Shown: one piece after another, positions 7,503-14,920 of the stretch | How positions within the stretch are numbered: the stretch's first letter is position 1 | Layout: each line of letters starts with the position of its first letter | Source of the DNA: Coriobacteriia bacterium | Lineage (GTDB): Bacteria > Actinomycetota > Coriobacteriia > Anaerosomatales > PHET01 | Direction: 5' to 3' | Length of the DNA: 64,000 nucleotides | NCBI GenBank assembly: GCA_034370385.1 | Contig: JAXMKZ010000011.1 | Coordinates: 62,001 to 126,000 of the forward strand | Notes under the pieces: generated by a model | Databases searched by the model: none | Told to the model about the DNA's origin: nothing | What the model saw: only the letters and a program-made list of their open reading frames with translations | Translations under genes and position numbers: made by a program

Positions 7503-7735
7503 CTTATCCGCCTTTCGCAGCTTGTTACCTACTATGTACCCGAAGCTAGCTTCGCTTAACCGCAGCTCTTTCGCGGCCGGCGACGAGCCCGAAGCGAGGA
7601 GAGAGCTGGCGAGGAGTACCCCGCCCGGGCGCGCCTCAAGGTGAGTTTTCTGACGTGCGTCTTTGCGCGTCGACAAGCGGGAACATAGTCCGAGTGAATC
7701 GAGTGCGCGCCGAGCGGCTACCGGGTGGAGTAGAG
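7503..7735. other. Divergent intergenic region (233 bases)
   Basis: Separates the 149-residue hypothetical gene (minus) from the ABC exporter (plus). It contains an AT-richer patch around 7525-7560 (TTACCTACTATGTACC) that could carry a -10 element. No RNA gene or clear repeat was seen. Confidence 0.4.
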
Positions 7736-8629
7736 ATGAATGCGATCGAGACTTCGAAGCTGACCAAGTACTACGGCACGTCACGGGGCATCGTCGATCT
7801 CGACATGACCGTGCATGAGGGTGAGATCTATGGGTTCATCGGTCCGAACGGCGCCGGCAAGTCCACAACCATCCGGACTCTGCTCGGCCTGATCCATCCC
7901 ACGAGCGGCTCGGCTACGGTGTTCGGCAAGGACATCCTCACCTCCGGTCCCGAGATTCGCCAGCAGGTGGGCTATCTGCCCTCCGAGGTCTTCTACTACG
8001 ACGACATGCGTGCGATCGACTTGCTCAAGTACTCGGTGAGTTTCTACGACAGGGACCGGGGCGCCGCCGAGAAGCATATCCACGAACTCGCTGATCTTCT
8101 CGACCTCGACCTGAAGAAGAAGATCGATGACCTCTCGTACGGCAACAAGAAGAAGGTCGGCATCATCCAGGGACTCGCGCATCAGCCCAAGCTCATCATC
8201 TTGGACGAGCCCACCGGCGGGCTGGACCCTCTCATCCAACAGCAGTTCTTCCACTTGCTTCGGGAAGAGAACGAGCGGGGGGCCACTGTGCTCTTCTCCT
8301 CGCACATTCTGTCTGAGGTCCAGAAGCTCTGCCACCGGGTGGGCATCATCAAGGACGGCACGATCATCAAGGTCGAAACGATCAAGACGCTTCTGGAGAA
8401 CGCCACCAAGCGCTTCACGCTGGAGACGGCCGAGCCACCCGACTCAACGCGCTTCCAGATCGACGGCGTGAGCGATCTCTCCGTGTCGAACCACACGGTG
8501 AGCTTCCTCTTCCGTGGTCGTGTGAACGACGTCACTAAGGTCCTTGCCCAGCAGGACCTGCGCGACCTGCAGGTGGAAGAGCCGGACCTGGAGGAGATCT
8601 TCTTGCACTACTACCAGAAGGAGGAGTAG
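7736..8629 (+). CDS. ABC-2 type exporter, ATP-binding protein
   Basis: This 297-residue ATPase starts at the ATG behind GGTGGAG; a longer frame upstream is not coding-like. Walker A is GPNGAGKST near 36, the signature is LSYGNKKKV, Walker B is LIILDEP, and the H-loop is FSSHILSEV. The C-terminal 70 residues are the extension seen in NatA/BcrA-type exporters. It is followed 3 bases later by two homologous ABC-2 permeases, completing a heterodimeric exporter whose substrate is unknown. Confidence 0.9.
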   Translation: MNAIETSKLTKYYGTSRGIVDLDMTVHEGEIYGFIGPNGAGKSTTIRTLLGLIHPTSGSATVFGKDILTSGPEIRQQVGYLPSEVFYYDDMRAIDLLKYSVSFYDRDRGAAEKHIHELADLLDLDLKKKIDDLSYGNKKKVGIIQGLAHQPKLIILDEPTGGLDPLIQQQFFHLLREENERGATVLFSSHILSEVQKLCHRVGIIKDGTIIKVETIKTLLENATKRFTLETAEPPDSTRFQIDGVSDLSVSNHTVSFLFRGRVNDVTKVLAQQDLRDLQVEEPDLEEIFLHYYQKEE

Positions 8630-8632
8630 CGC

Positions 8633-9433
8633 ATGAACATATTCCTCCGAGAGATCATGACCTACCGGAAGTCAGCGCTCACCTGGGCAGGTTCGCTCGG
8701 GGCGATCGCGCTGGCTTTCATGGCGATGTATCCGGCGTTCTCTGCCGACGTCGAGGGCCTCTACGCGGTGTTGGAGAACTTCCCGGAGGCCATCCGCGCA
8801 CTGGTCAACATCTCGGCCGAGACGTTCCTGTCGGTACTCGGCTTCTATGGCTACCTGCTCGGCTTCGCAGTCCTGGCCGCAGCGATACAGGCCATGAACC
8901 TCGGGGTCGGTGTGATCTCCAAGGAAGTCACCGACAAGACCGCGGACTTCCTCATCTCGAAGCCGGTGTCCCGGTCGCGGATCGTCACCGCCAAGCTGAC
9001 GGCGGCGCTTTCGGTCATCCTGTTCACGAACGTGGTCTTCGTCGCGATCTCATACCTTGCGGTCTCGATCTCGACAACGGAGGCGTTCTCTTCACAGGCG
9101 CTGCTTCTGCTCGCGTCGACCATGCTGTTCGTGCAGCTCTTCTTCTTCGCACTGGGAGCGCTCTTCTCGGTGACCGTCCCCAAGATCAAGTCGGTGATCG
9201 CCGTGTCCCTGCCGACGGTCTTCGCTTTCTACATCATCGGGGTGATCGGCGACGTCCTCGACAATGTCGAGGTTCGCTGGCTGTCGCCCTTCAGGTACTT
9301 CGACCCCGCCTACATCATCACGAACAAGAGTTTCGAGACCGAGTATCTCCTGCTCACGGTGGTGTTCGTCGTCGCGGCACTCGTCGCGACCTACGTGATC
9401 TTTCTGAAGAAGGACATCCGCGCGGCTGCATAG
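8633..9433 (+). CDS. ABC-2 type exporter permease, first subunit
   Basis: This 266-residue protein has six predicted helices. The N-terminus (MNIFLREIMTYRKSALTW) parallels that of the next gene, and DKTADFLISKPVSRSRIVTAKL is the conserved cytosolic segment of ABC-2 permeases. It starts 3 bases after the ATPase stop with an AAGGAGGAG site inside the ATPase end. Together with the following gene it forms the membrane part of the exporter. Confidence 0.85.
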   Translation: MNIFLREIMTYRKSALTWAGSLGAIALAFMAMYPAFSADVEGLYAVLENFPEAIRALVNISAETFLSVLGFYGYLLGFAVLAAAIQAMNLGVGVISKEVTDKTADFLISKPVSRSRIVTAKLTAALSVILFTNVVFVAISYLAVSISTTEAFSSQALLLLASTMLFVQLFFFALGALFSVTVPKIKSVIAVSLPTVFAFYIIGVIGDVLDNVEVRWLSPFRYFDPAYIITNKSFETEYLLLTVVFVVAALVATYVIFLKKDIRAAA

Positions 9434-9442
9434 GTGGCACAC

Positions 9443-10237
9443 ATGAACGTATTCCTGCGTGAACTGAAGTCACATCGGTGGGGGCTGCTGTTCTGGTCCA
9501 TCGGCATCGTGGTCATGGTCTACTCCGGCATGGCGAAGTTCGCGGCCTATGATGCTGCCGGACAGTCGGTAGTCGAGATCATGGACGAGCTTCCCACGGC
9601 GATCCGGGTGATCTTTGGTCTGGAAGGCTTCGACCTGACTACGGCTCTGGGCTTCTACGGGATACTCTTCTTGTACCTCGCAGTCATGGGAGCCGTGCAC
9701 GCGGTGCTTCTCGGCTCGCAGCTGATCGCGAAGGAGGAACGGGACCGCACCTCTGAGTTTCTCTTCGCCAAGCCTGCGTCGCGAAATAGAGTGATTACCG
9801 GCAAGCTCTCCGCGGGTCTTGTCATGGTGATCGCCTTCAACCTTGTGACGCTCGCCTCATCGCTCTACTTCGTCGACTACTTCAGTACCGACGAGGCGTT
9901 CGCCGAAGAGATGCTCGTGTTGATGACCGGCCTACTGTTCGTACAGCTGATCTTCTTCTCGATCGGTGCGCTGGTGGCGGGCACCAGTCATCGGCCCAAG
10001 GCCGCCGCCTCGCGGGCGACCTCGATCATGTTCTTCACGTACTTGCTCTACTACGCGGTCAACCTGAACGAGAGCTGGGGCTTCTTGGGCTACTTCACGC
10101 CGTTCAAGTACTTCGACGCCGCCGCACTCATCGCCGACGGACTCGACCCGTTCTTCATCGGGCTGTCCGCCATCATCATCGGCGTCGCGGTGTTCGGGAC
10201 GTATCGCTTCTACTCCGCGCGAGACCTCACGATCTGA
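9443..10237 (+). CDS. ABC-2 type exporter permease, second subunit
   Basis: This 264-residue paralogue of the preceding permease has six helices and the same conserved segment (ERDRTSEFLFAKPASRNRVITGKL). The ATG at 9443 is preferred over a GTG nine bases upstream, because it aligns with the first permease (MNVFLREL / MNIFLREI) and has GGTGG at the right distance. The two subunits probably form a heterodimer with the upstream ATPase. Confidence 0.85.
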   Translation: MNVFLRELKSHRWGLLFWSIGIVVMVYSGMAKFAAYDAAGQSVVEIMDELPTAIRVIFGLEGFDLTTALGFYGILFLYLAVMGAVHAVLLGSQLIAKEERDRTSEFLFAKPASRNRVITGKLSAGLVMVIAFNLVTLASSLYFVDYFSTDEAFAEEMLVLMTGLLFVQLIFFSIGALVAGTSHRPKAAASRATSIMFFTYLLYYAVNLNESWGFLGYFTPFKYFDAAALIADGLDPFFIGLSAIIIGVAVFGTYRFYSARDLTI

Positions 10238-10351
10238 GAGCGAGCGCCATTCAACTCCAGAGTGTGTCCGCGCGCCGACGCCTGGTTGTCCGATTCTCAA
10301 TCGGAGCCAAAGGGTAAGCACCTACTTAGCGTGCCTAGTGCGTGCGCACGC

Positions 10352-10372
10352 TGGAGCAGCTCATCTGCTCCA
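10352..10372 (+). promoter_or_regulatory. Perfect hairpin in the tupA leader
   Basis: TGGAGCAG and CTGCTCCA form an 8-bp perfect stem around a CTCAT loop, ending 20 bases before the tupA GTG and just before its GAGGAG site. A palindrome GTGCGTGCGCAC sits immediately upstream. It could be an operator or a leader RNA structure affecting initiation. No known riboswitch was recognised. Confidence 0.4.
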
Positions 10373-10392
10373 CGATTCGAGAGGAGATCGAT

Positions 10393-11274
10393 GTGCGATA
10401 CGTGAGAGAAGCGTCTTGGAGGCGCTTGGCCATAGTGGGGTTCGTGCTCGTCTTGGCACTGGGCCTCGCCGCCTGTGGCGAGACGACAGACACCGCGGAG
10501 CCACCGGCCGAGCCAACGAACGTGGTTCTGTCATCGACCACCTCGACGGAGGACTCAGGGCTTTTTGACGAACTGATTCCCGCGTTCGAAGCGGCTAACC
10601 CTGAGTACAAAGTGCAGGTTATCGCCGTAGGCACAGGCGAGGCCCTTGAGCTGGGTCGGACAAAGGATGCGGATGTTCTTCTGGTTCACGCAACCGCTGA
10701 TGAAGAGGTGTTCGTCGAGGAAGGCTATGGCATCGAGCGTGCGGACGTCATGTACAATGACTTCATCATCGTGGGTCCTGCCTCCGACCCGGCTGGCATC
10801 AAGGGCGCGGCGGACATCGAGGCGGCGATGACGGCGATCCAGAAGGCTGGCGACGAGGGCAAGACGAAGTTCTTCTCTCGCGGCGATGACTCCGGTACCC
10901 ACAAGAAGGAACTCCAGTTGTGGCCTGCGGCCGGCGTTGAGCCCACGCCGACCCCTGAGACCGATGATTGGTACGAAGAGACCGGACAGGGCATGGGTGA
11001 CACGCTCAAGATCGCCTCTGAGGAACAGGCCTACACGATGGCCGACCGCGCGACGTACCTCTCAATGAGGGACGCGCTCGACCTCGAAATCCTGTTTGAG
11101 AAGGATCCTACGCTTCTGAATCAGTACGGCACCATCGTCGTCACTGAGGCAAAGAACCAAGCGGGCGGCCAGGCGTTCTGGGACTGGGTGCTTGGCGACG
11201 AGGCTCAGAAGCTGATTGGCGAGTTCGGCGTTGAAGAGTTCGGCGAGCCGCTGTTCGTACCGAACGCGAAGTAG
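10393..11274 (+). CDS. tupA: Tungstate ABC transporter substrate-binding lipoprotein
   Basis: This 293-residue lipoprotein starts at a GTG behind GAGGAG and has a signal peptide ending in a lipobox, LGLAAC (C28). The mature protein carries TupA features: an oxyanion-binding start SSTTSTEDSG, then DADVLLVHATADEEVFVEEG, VMYNDFIIVGP and FFSRGDDSGTH. TupA binds tungstate with high selectivity, which would serve tungsten enzymes such as aldehyde or formate oxidoreductases. The permease and ATPase genes follow directly. A chance of molybdate or other oxyanion specificity remains. Confidence 0.9.
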   Translation: MRYVREASWRRLAIVGFVLVLALGLAACGETTDTAEPPAEPTNVVLSSTTSTEDSGLFDELIPAFEAANPEYKVQVIAVGTGEALELGRTKDADVLLVHATADEEVFVEEGYGIERADVMYNDFIIVGPASDPAGIKGAADIEAAMTAIQKAGDEGKTKFFSRGDDSGTHKKELQLWPAAGVEPTPTPETDDWYEETGQGMGDTLKIASEEQAYTMADRATYLSMRDALDLEILFEKDPTLLNQYGTIVVTEAKNQAGGQAFWDWVLGDEAQKLIGEFGVEEFGEPLFVPNAK

Positions 11275-11302
11275 CCTTGCGAAGCCCCGGAGCGCAACCG
11301 CG

Positions 11303-12010
11303 ATGAGCATCTACACGGACGCGCTGCGGGACGGGTGGGCGGTTCTCACCTCGGGATCCATGAACGTGTGGGCGATCGTCGTCACCTCCCTGCAGGTATC
11401 GGGGACGGCGACGGCGATCGCCCTTCTCATCGGGATACCGATCGGGCTGGTCGTCGGCTTGAAGCGGTTCGTCGGCAGGCGCGCCGCACTGATCATCTTC
11501 AACTCGGGCATGGGCCTGCCCCCCGTCTTCGTGGGCCTCATCGTCGCGATGACTCTCTCCCGCAGAGGCCCGCTTGGCGATCTCGGGCTGCTCTACAGCA
11601 AACCGGCCATGGTGATAGCGCAGCTCATCATCGCAACCCCCATCATCATGGCGATCACAGCGGCGGCCGTCTCCGCGGTACCTCGGGAACTGCAGCTACA
11701 GGCACGCTCGCTCGGCGCGCGGGGCTGGCGCATCGCAGCGCTCGTGCTCAAGGAGTCGCGCATGGGGCTGATCGCAGCCGTGGCGGGCGGCTTCGGCGCC
11801 ATCATCTCCGAGGTCGGCGCCGTTCAGATGGTCGGCGGGAACCTTCGCGGTGAGACACGCGTCATGACGACAGCCATCGTCCAGTACACGCGCATGGGGC
11901 GCTACGGTCCCGCACTCGCGTTGGCGCTCGTGCTGATGACCATCGTGATCGCGGTCAATGTCATCCTCACCGGGCTGCAGACCTCGGCGGAGAAGTGGGA
12001 ACGTCAGTGA
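11303..12010 (+). CDS. tupB: Tungstate ABC transporter permease
   Basis: This 235-residue permease with five to six helices carries the ABC importer EAA-type loop (VPRELQLQARSLGARGWRIAALVLKESRMG). The ATG at 11303 starts the conserved SIYTDALRDGWAVL segment; earlier codons of the long frame lie inside tupA. Its TGA overlaps the GTG of tupC. Family: TupB/ModB-like. Confidence 0.88.
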   Translation: MSIYTDALRDGWAVLTSGSMNVWAIVVTSLQVSGTATAIALLIGIPIGLVVGLKRFVGRRAALIIFNSGMGLPPVFVGLIVAMTLSRRGPLGDLGLLYSKPAMVIAQLIIATPIIMAITAAAVSAVPRELQLQARSLGARGWRIAALVLKESRMGLIAAVAGGFGAIISEVGAVQMVGGNLRGETRVMTTAIVQYTRMGRYGPALALALVLMTIVIAVNVILTGLQTSAEKWERQ

Positions 12011-13098
12011 GTGAGCCACTCTCCGTTTCCGGCACGAACCTCACCCGGCGCTTCAAGAAGGGCGACTTCGCGCTCGATGTACCTTTCATCGAGGCTCCCG
12101 CCGGTCGCACGCTCGCCCTGCTCGGGCCTTCCGGCTCCGGCAAGACCACCCTGTTACAGCTGCTCGGGCTACTCGACCGACCTGATGCTGGCGAAGTGCG
12201 CCTGGGCGGAGAGCGAGTCACACCTGCCGACCGCGCTGCGGTGCTCTCCATGGCCGCGGTATTCCAGCGCCCGTATCTCTTCAAGGGCTCTGTCCGCGCC
12301 AACGTCGAGTACGGCCTGTCGATCCGCGGCGTGCCTCGAGCACGGCGCGGCGCGGCGATCTCGTCGGCGCTCGCACGCGTGGGGCTGGCCGGGTACGAGG
12401 ATCGCAGTGCCCTCCAACTGTCGGGCGGAGAGGCGCAGAGAGTCTCGCTTGCCCGCGCCTTGGTCGTAGAGCCGCAGGTGCTGCTCGTCGACGAACCGCT
12501 CGCATCGCTCGATCCGTTGTTGAAGCGCAAACTGACGCACGACTTCGCCACCATCTTGCGAGCGGAGGGCGTGACCGTCATCTACGTCACTCATGATCAG
12601 GACGAAGCGCTGGTGGTGGCCGACAGTGTCGCGATCATGAATCGGGGCCGCATCGTTGTGCACGGACCCACAGAGGAGATCGCGGGTTTGGCCGAGGACG
12701 AATGGACGGCTTCGTTCCTCGGCGTCGAGCCGGCCGCCAAGGGCATCGTCACCGCTTCATCGGGCGGGCTGTTCCAAGTGTCGATCGGAGATGCTTCGAT
12801 CGCCGTAGTCGGTGAGGCGCCTGTGGACACTGCAGTCCTCATCTCGGTGCGGCCTGAAGACGTAATCCTCGTCGAGAGCGGCGCTGGACTGCCGCCCCTG
12901 AGCGCTCGCAATCTGCTCGAAGCGACCATCCTGGAGCTAGAACTCTACGGAGCCACGGTGCGAGTCACGCTCCAAGTGGGCCACGAACGCCTGGCCGCTT
13001 CAGTGTCCCGCGCAGCCAGCGCCGATCTTGGCCTGCAAACGGGTATGCAGGTGCGTGCGATGTTCAAGGCATCGGCTGTTCGCTGGCGACGCGCATAG
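12007..13098 (+). CDS. tupC: Tungstate ABC transporter ATP-binding protein
   Basis: This 363-residue ATPase has Walker A GPSGSGKTT, signature LSGGEAQRV, Walker B LLVDEP and the H-loop YVTHDQDEA. After residue 235 comes a regulatory TOBE-like domain (VLISVRPEDVILVES, LEATILELELYGATVRVTLQVG), which in ModC proteins binds oxyanion and controls transport. The GTG start overlaps the tupB stop in a GTGA. A small hairpin at 13133-13148 follows the gene. Confidence 0.88.
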   Translation: MSEPLSVSGTNLTRRFKKGDFALDVPFIEAPAGRTLALLGPSGSGKTTLLQLLGLLDRPDAGEVRLGGERVTPADRAAVLSMAAVFQRPYLFKGSVRANVEYGLSIRGVPRARRGAAISSALARVGLAGYEDRSALQLSGGEAQRVSLARALVVEPQVLLVDEPLASLDPLLKRKLTHDFATILRAEGVTVIYVTHDQDEALVVADSVAIMNRGRIVVHGPTEEIAGLAEDEWTASFLGVEPAAKGIVTASSGGLFQVSIGDASIAVVGEAPVDTAVLISVRPEDVILVESGAGLPPLSARNLLEATILELELYGATVRVTLQVGHERLAASVSRAASADLGLQTGMQVRAMFKASAVRWRRA

Positions 13099-13199
13099 GT
13101 CGTCGATTCGGTCAGGGCACTTCAGTAGATCTGCCGCACGGGTGCGGCGACGATACTCTGCCTCCGATGTCGACCTTCAATCTCGCGGCCCAGAAATCA

Positions 13200-13232
13200 A
13201 GAAAGCCCCGCCCAGAACGGGGCGAGGCTTTC
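13200..13232. terminator. Intrinsic terminator beside the left tRNA-Phe repeat
   Basis: GAAAGCC...GGCTTTC arms with an inner CGCCC-AGAA-CGGGGCG stem form a strong hairpin with A/T tails on both sides. It lies 8 bases beyond the partial tRNA-Phe copy. That is where a terminator of the original tRNA-Phe gene would sit if the Fic segment was inserted later. Confidence 0.75.
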
Positions 13233-13239
13233 AGTAAGT

Positions 13240-13285
13240 CTGGTGGCCAGAGACGGACTTGAACCGCCGACACGGGGATTTTCAG
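13240..13285 (-). repeat. Partial tRNA-Phe copy (left direct repeat, attL-like)
   Basis: These 46 bases are identical to 14618-14663. They contain the CCA end, acceptor 3' strand, T arm, variable loop and anticodon 3' side of tRNA-Phe, and stop at the anticodon loop, after which similarity ends. A duplicated 3' half of a tRNA is the classic footprint of site-specific integration. The segment cannot fold as a complete tRNA. Confidence 0.9.
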
Positions 13286-13328
13286 CTCGCACTGCAGTAT
13301 GGGTTCGTCCATTCGTCTATATGTGCCT

Positions 13329-13370
13329 TGACTACAATAAGGTCGGGATGCAAACTCCATATTGTAGTCA
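13329..13370 (+). promoter_or_regulatory. Promoter-operator of the Fic gene with 10-bp inverted repeats
   Basis: TGACTACAAT (13329-13338) and ATTGTAGTCA (13361-13370) are perfect inverted copies separated by 22 bases. The left copy overlaps a TTGACT -35-like hexamer. The spacing places both half-sites around a promoter 24 bases before the Fic ATG. The Fic protein itself has a C-terminal winged-helix-like region, so autoregulation is possible. Confidence 0.5.
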
Positions 13371-13393
13371 CGGTGGCCGAGCGAGGAGGCGCG

Positions 13394-14539
13394 ATGACTT
13401 CATCAAACCGCTCGGGTCGATACGTGGGGCAGATCCAGGGCTACAGCGCCTTCATTCCGGCTGACCTTCCGCCGTCGCCCCCCGTTCTCCTCGACGAACA
13501 GGCGCAACACCTGCTGTCGGAAGCAGACCTCTCTCTCGGCCGCCTGGACGGAGCGATCCGAACGTTGCCGGACGTGGATCAGTTCACACTCATGTACATC
13601 CGCAAAGAGGCGGTGCTCTCCAGCCGAATCGAAGGGACAAGGAGCAGCCTGGACGATGTCCTCCGCGACGAAGCCGGGGTACCGGGCACACGCCCGGCCG
13701 ACATCGGCGAGGTGCGAAACTATGTCGCCGCAATGAACCATGGGCTCGCGCTCCTGTCGGAGCTGCCGGTGTCCGTTCGGCTGATTCGCGAAGTGCACCG
13801 TGTTCTTCTCTCGAACGTTCGGGGCGCGGAGCAGCATCCGGGCGAGATACGAACGAGCCAGAACTGGATCGGATTTGCCGGTGCGACACTCGCGCAAGCT
13901 AGCTTCGTCCCTCCTCCGCCGGACGAAGTCGGCCCGGCATTATCGCGGCTCGAACAGTTCATTCACGCTGATGCGCCGATGCCGTTCCTCGTGAAGACCG
14001 CTCTGGTCCACGCGCAGTTTGAGACGATTCACCCATTCCTTGATGGAAACGGTCGCGTAGGTCGTCTGCTACTGACCCTGCTGCTCTGCGAACGGGGGCT
14101 GCTGTCGAGACCGGTGCTCTACCTCTCCGAGTACTTCGCCATGAACCAGCTCAGGTACTACGACCTGTTGCAGGGCGTCCACGACCGGGGCGAGTGGGAG
14201 GAATGGGTGAGTTTCTACCTGCGCGGAGTGAGCGACGTGGCGAAGCGCTCGGCCGAAACCGCCCATTCCATACTTGAACTCCGCGAAGCACACCGCAGCC
14301 TTATTGCGACCGAACTAGGGCGTGGCGCAGCAAGCGGACTGGCGCTGCTCGAGCGCCTGTACTCGGAGCCCATACTTAGCGTGAATGCGGTCTCGGGGGC
14401 AACGTCGTTAACCTATCGCGCCGCCGCCGACCTGGTGGAGCACTTCGTGCAGCTCGGCTTCCTCGAGGAGATCACCGGTCAGGCACGCAACCGCCAGTTC
14501 CGCTACACACCCTACGTCGACATCTTCGAGAAGCAGTAG
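13394..14539 (+). CDS. Fic-domain AMPylase-type protein with N-terminal autoinhibitory motif
   Basis: This 381-residue protein starts at an ATG behind GAGGAGG; the longer upstream frame runs through the tRNA repeat and is not coding. The Fic catalytic motif HPFLDGNGRVGR begins at H213. An inhibitory motif S76-x3-E80-G81 lies upstream, marking a class II, self-inhibited Fic enzyme. The C-terminal 70 residues (SVNAVSGATSLTYRAAADLVEHFVQLGFLEE) look like a winged helix. It would transfer AMP from ATP to a hydroxyl of a target protein when inhibition is relieved. No separate antitoxin is needed or seen. The islet context suggests horizontal acquisition. Confidence 0.9.
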   Translation: MTSSNRSGRYVGQIQGYSAFIPADLPPSPPVLLDEQAQHLLSEADLSLGRLDGAIRTLPDVDQFTLMYIRKEAVLSSRIEGTRSSLDDVLRDEAGVPGTRPADIGEVRNYVAAMNHGLALLSELPVSVRLIREVHRVLLSNVRGAEQHPGEIRTSQNWIGFAGATLAQASFVPPPPDEVGPALSRLEQFIHADAPMPFLVKTALVHAQFETIHPFLDGNGRVGRLLLTLLLCERGLLSRPVLYLSEYFAMNQLRYYDLLQGVHDRGEWEEWVSFYLRGVSDVAKRSAETAHSILELREAHRSLIATELGRGAASGLALLERLYSEPILSVNAVSGATSLTYRAAADLVEHFVQLGFLEEITGQARNRQFRYTPYVDIFEKQ

Positions 14540-14579
14540 TTCACTCCCGTGCCGCTCCTTTGGGGGACATGAACCAGAG

Positions 14580-14609
14580 AAGGGCCGAGCCTGAGCGGCC
14601 CGACCCTTC
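14580..14609. terminator. Hairpin between the Fic gene and tRNA-Phe
   Basis: AAGGGCCG and the downstream CCCTT arm with inner GCC/GGC pairs form a hairpin that can end both the Fic transcript (plus) and the tRNA-Phe transcript (minus). Confidence 0.6.
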
Positions 14610-14618
14610 ATATATTCC

Positions 14619-14694
14619 TGGTGGCCAGAGACGGACTTGAACCGCCGACACGGGGATTTTCAGTCCCCTGCTCTACCAACTGAGCTACCTGGCC
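14619..14694 (-). tRNA. tRNA-Phe (GAA), CCA encoded
   Basis: The 76-base minus-strand sequence begins GGCCAGGTAGCTCAG and has an anticodon stem GGGGA around CTGAAAA (anticodon GAA). It carries a normal T arm with GGTTCAAGTCC and ends in an encoded CCA. The acceptor pairs GGCCAG/CTGGCC perfectly. Its 3' 45 bases are duplicated at 13241-13285, so this is the intact gene at an integration site. Confidence 0.97.
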
Positions 14695-14777
14695 GTTGCG
14701 CGTGCTCACGTATGTTAGCGACGGGCGCGGGACGCGTCAACGCGCACATCTCGCGTCCCTTGCCACTCCAGCTTCGG

Positions 14778-14879
14778 CTACTCGCCATCACCATCCGAGA
14801 AGTACCAGATCGCAAGACCCAGCCCAGCCAGCAGGAACAGGATCAGCACTATGATTCCTAGCAACATCATCGCGGACAC
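14778..14879 (-). CDS. 33-residue small membrane protein
   Basis: A GTG start 4 bases after GGGAGG opens a 33-codon frame: a single 20-residue hydrophobic helix followed by the acidic tail YFSDGDGE. A second ATG three codons in could also be used. It is one of several unannotated single-helix microproteins in this window. It precedes the NHL gene's 3' end on the opposite transcription flank of tRNA-Phe. No family is recognised. Confidence 0.55.
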   Translation of the reverse strand: MSAMMLLGIIVLILFLLAGLGLAIWYFSDGDGE

Positions 14880-14920
14880 GTGCCCTCCCCAGAACTACGA
14901 CAACGAGCGTATACCCAACG

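Larger units (their letters stand above)
13240..14663. mobile_element. Small integrated islet at tRNA-Phe carrying a Fic gene
   Basis: Two identical 46-bp repeats from the tRNA-Phe 3' half bound a segment of 1378 bp per repeat unit. Its only gene is the Fic protein at 13394-14539. No integrase, transposase or excisionase is present, so it is either a non-autonomous cassette mobilised in trans or the remnant of a larger element. The terminator at 13200-13232 sits outside the left repeat, as expected if it once followed the intact tRNA. Confidence 0.7.

Noticed and set aside
13240-13285. A second tRNA-Phe gene
   Set aside because: Only the 3' half is present; the D arm, anticodon 5' side and 5' acceptor strand are missing.
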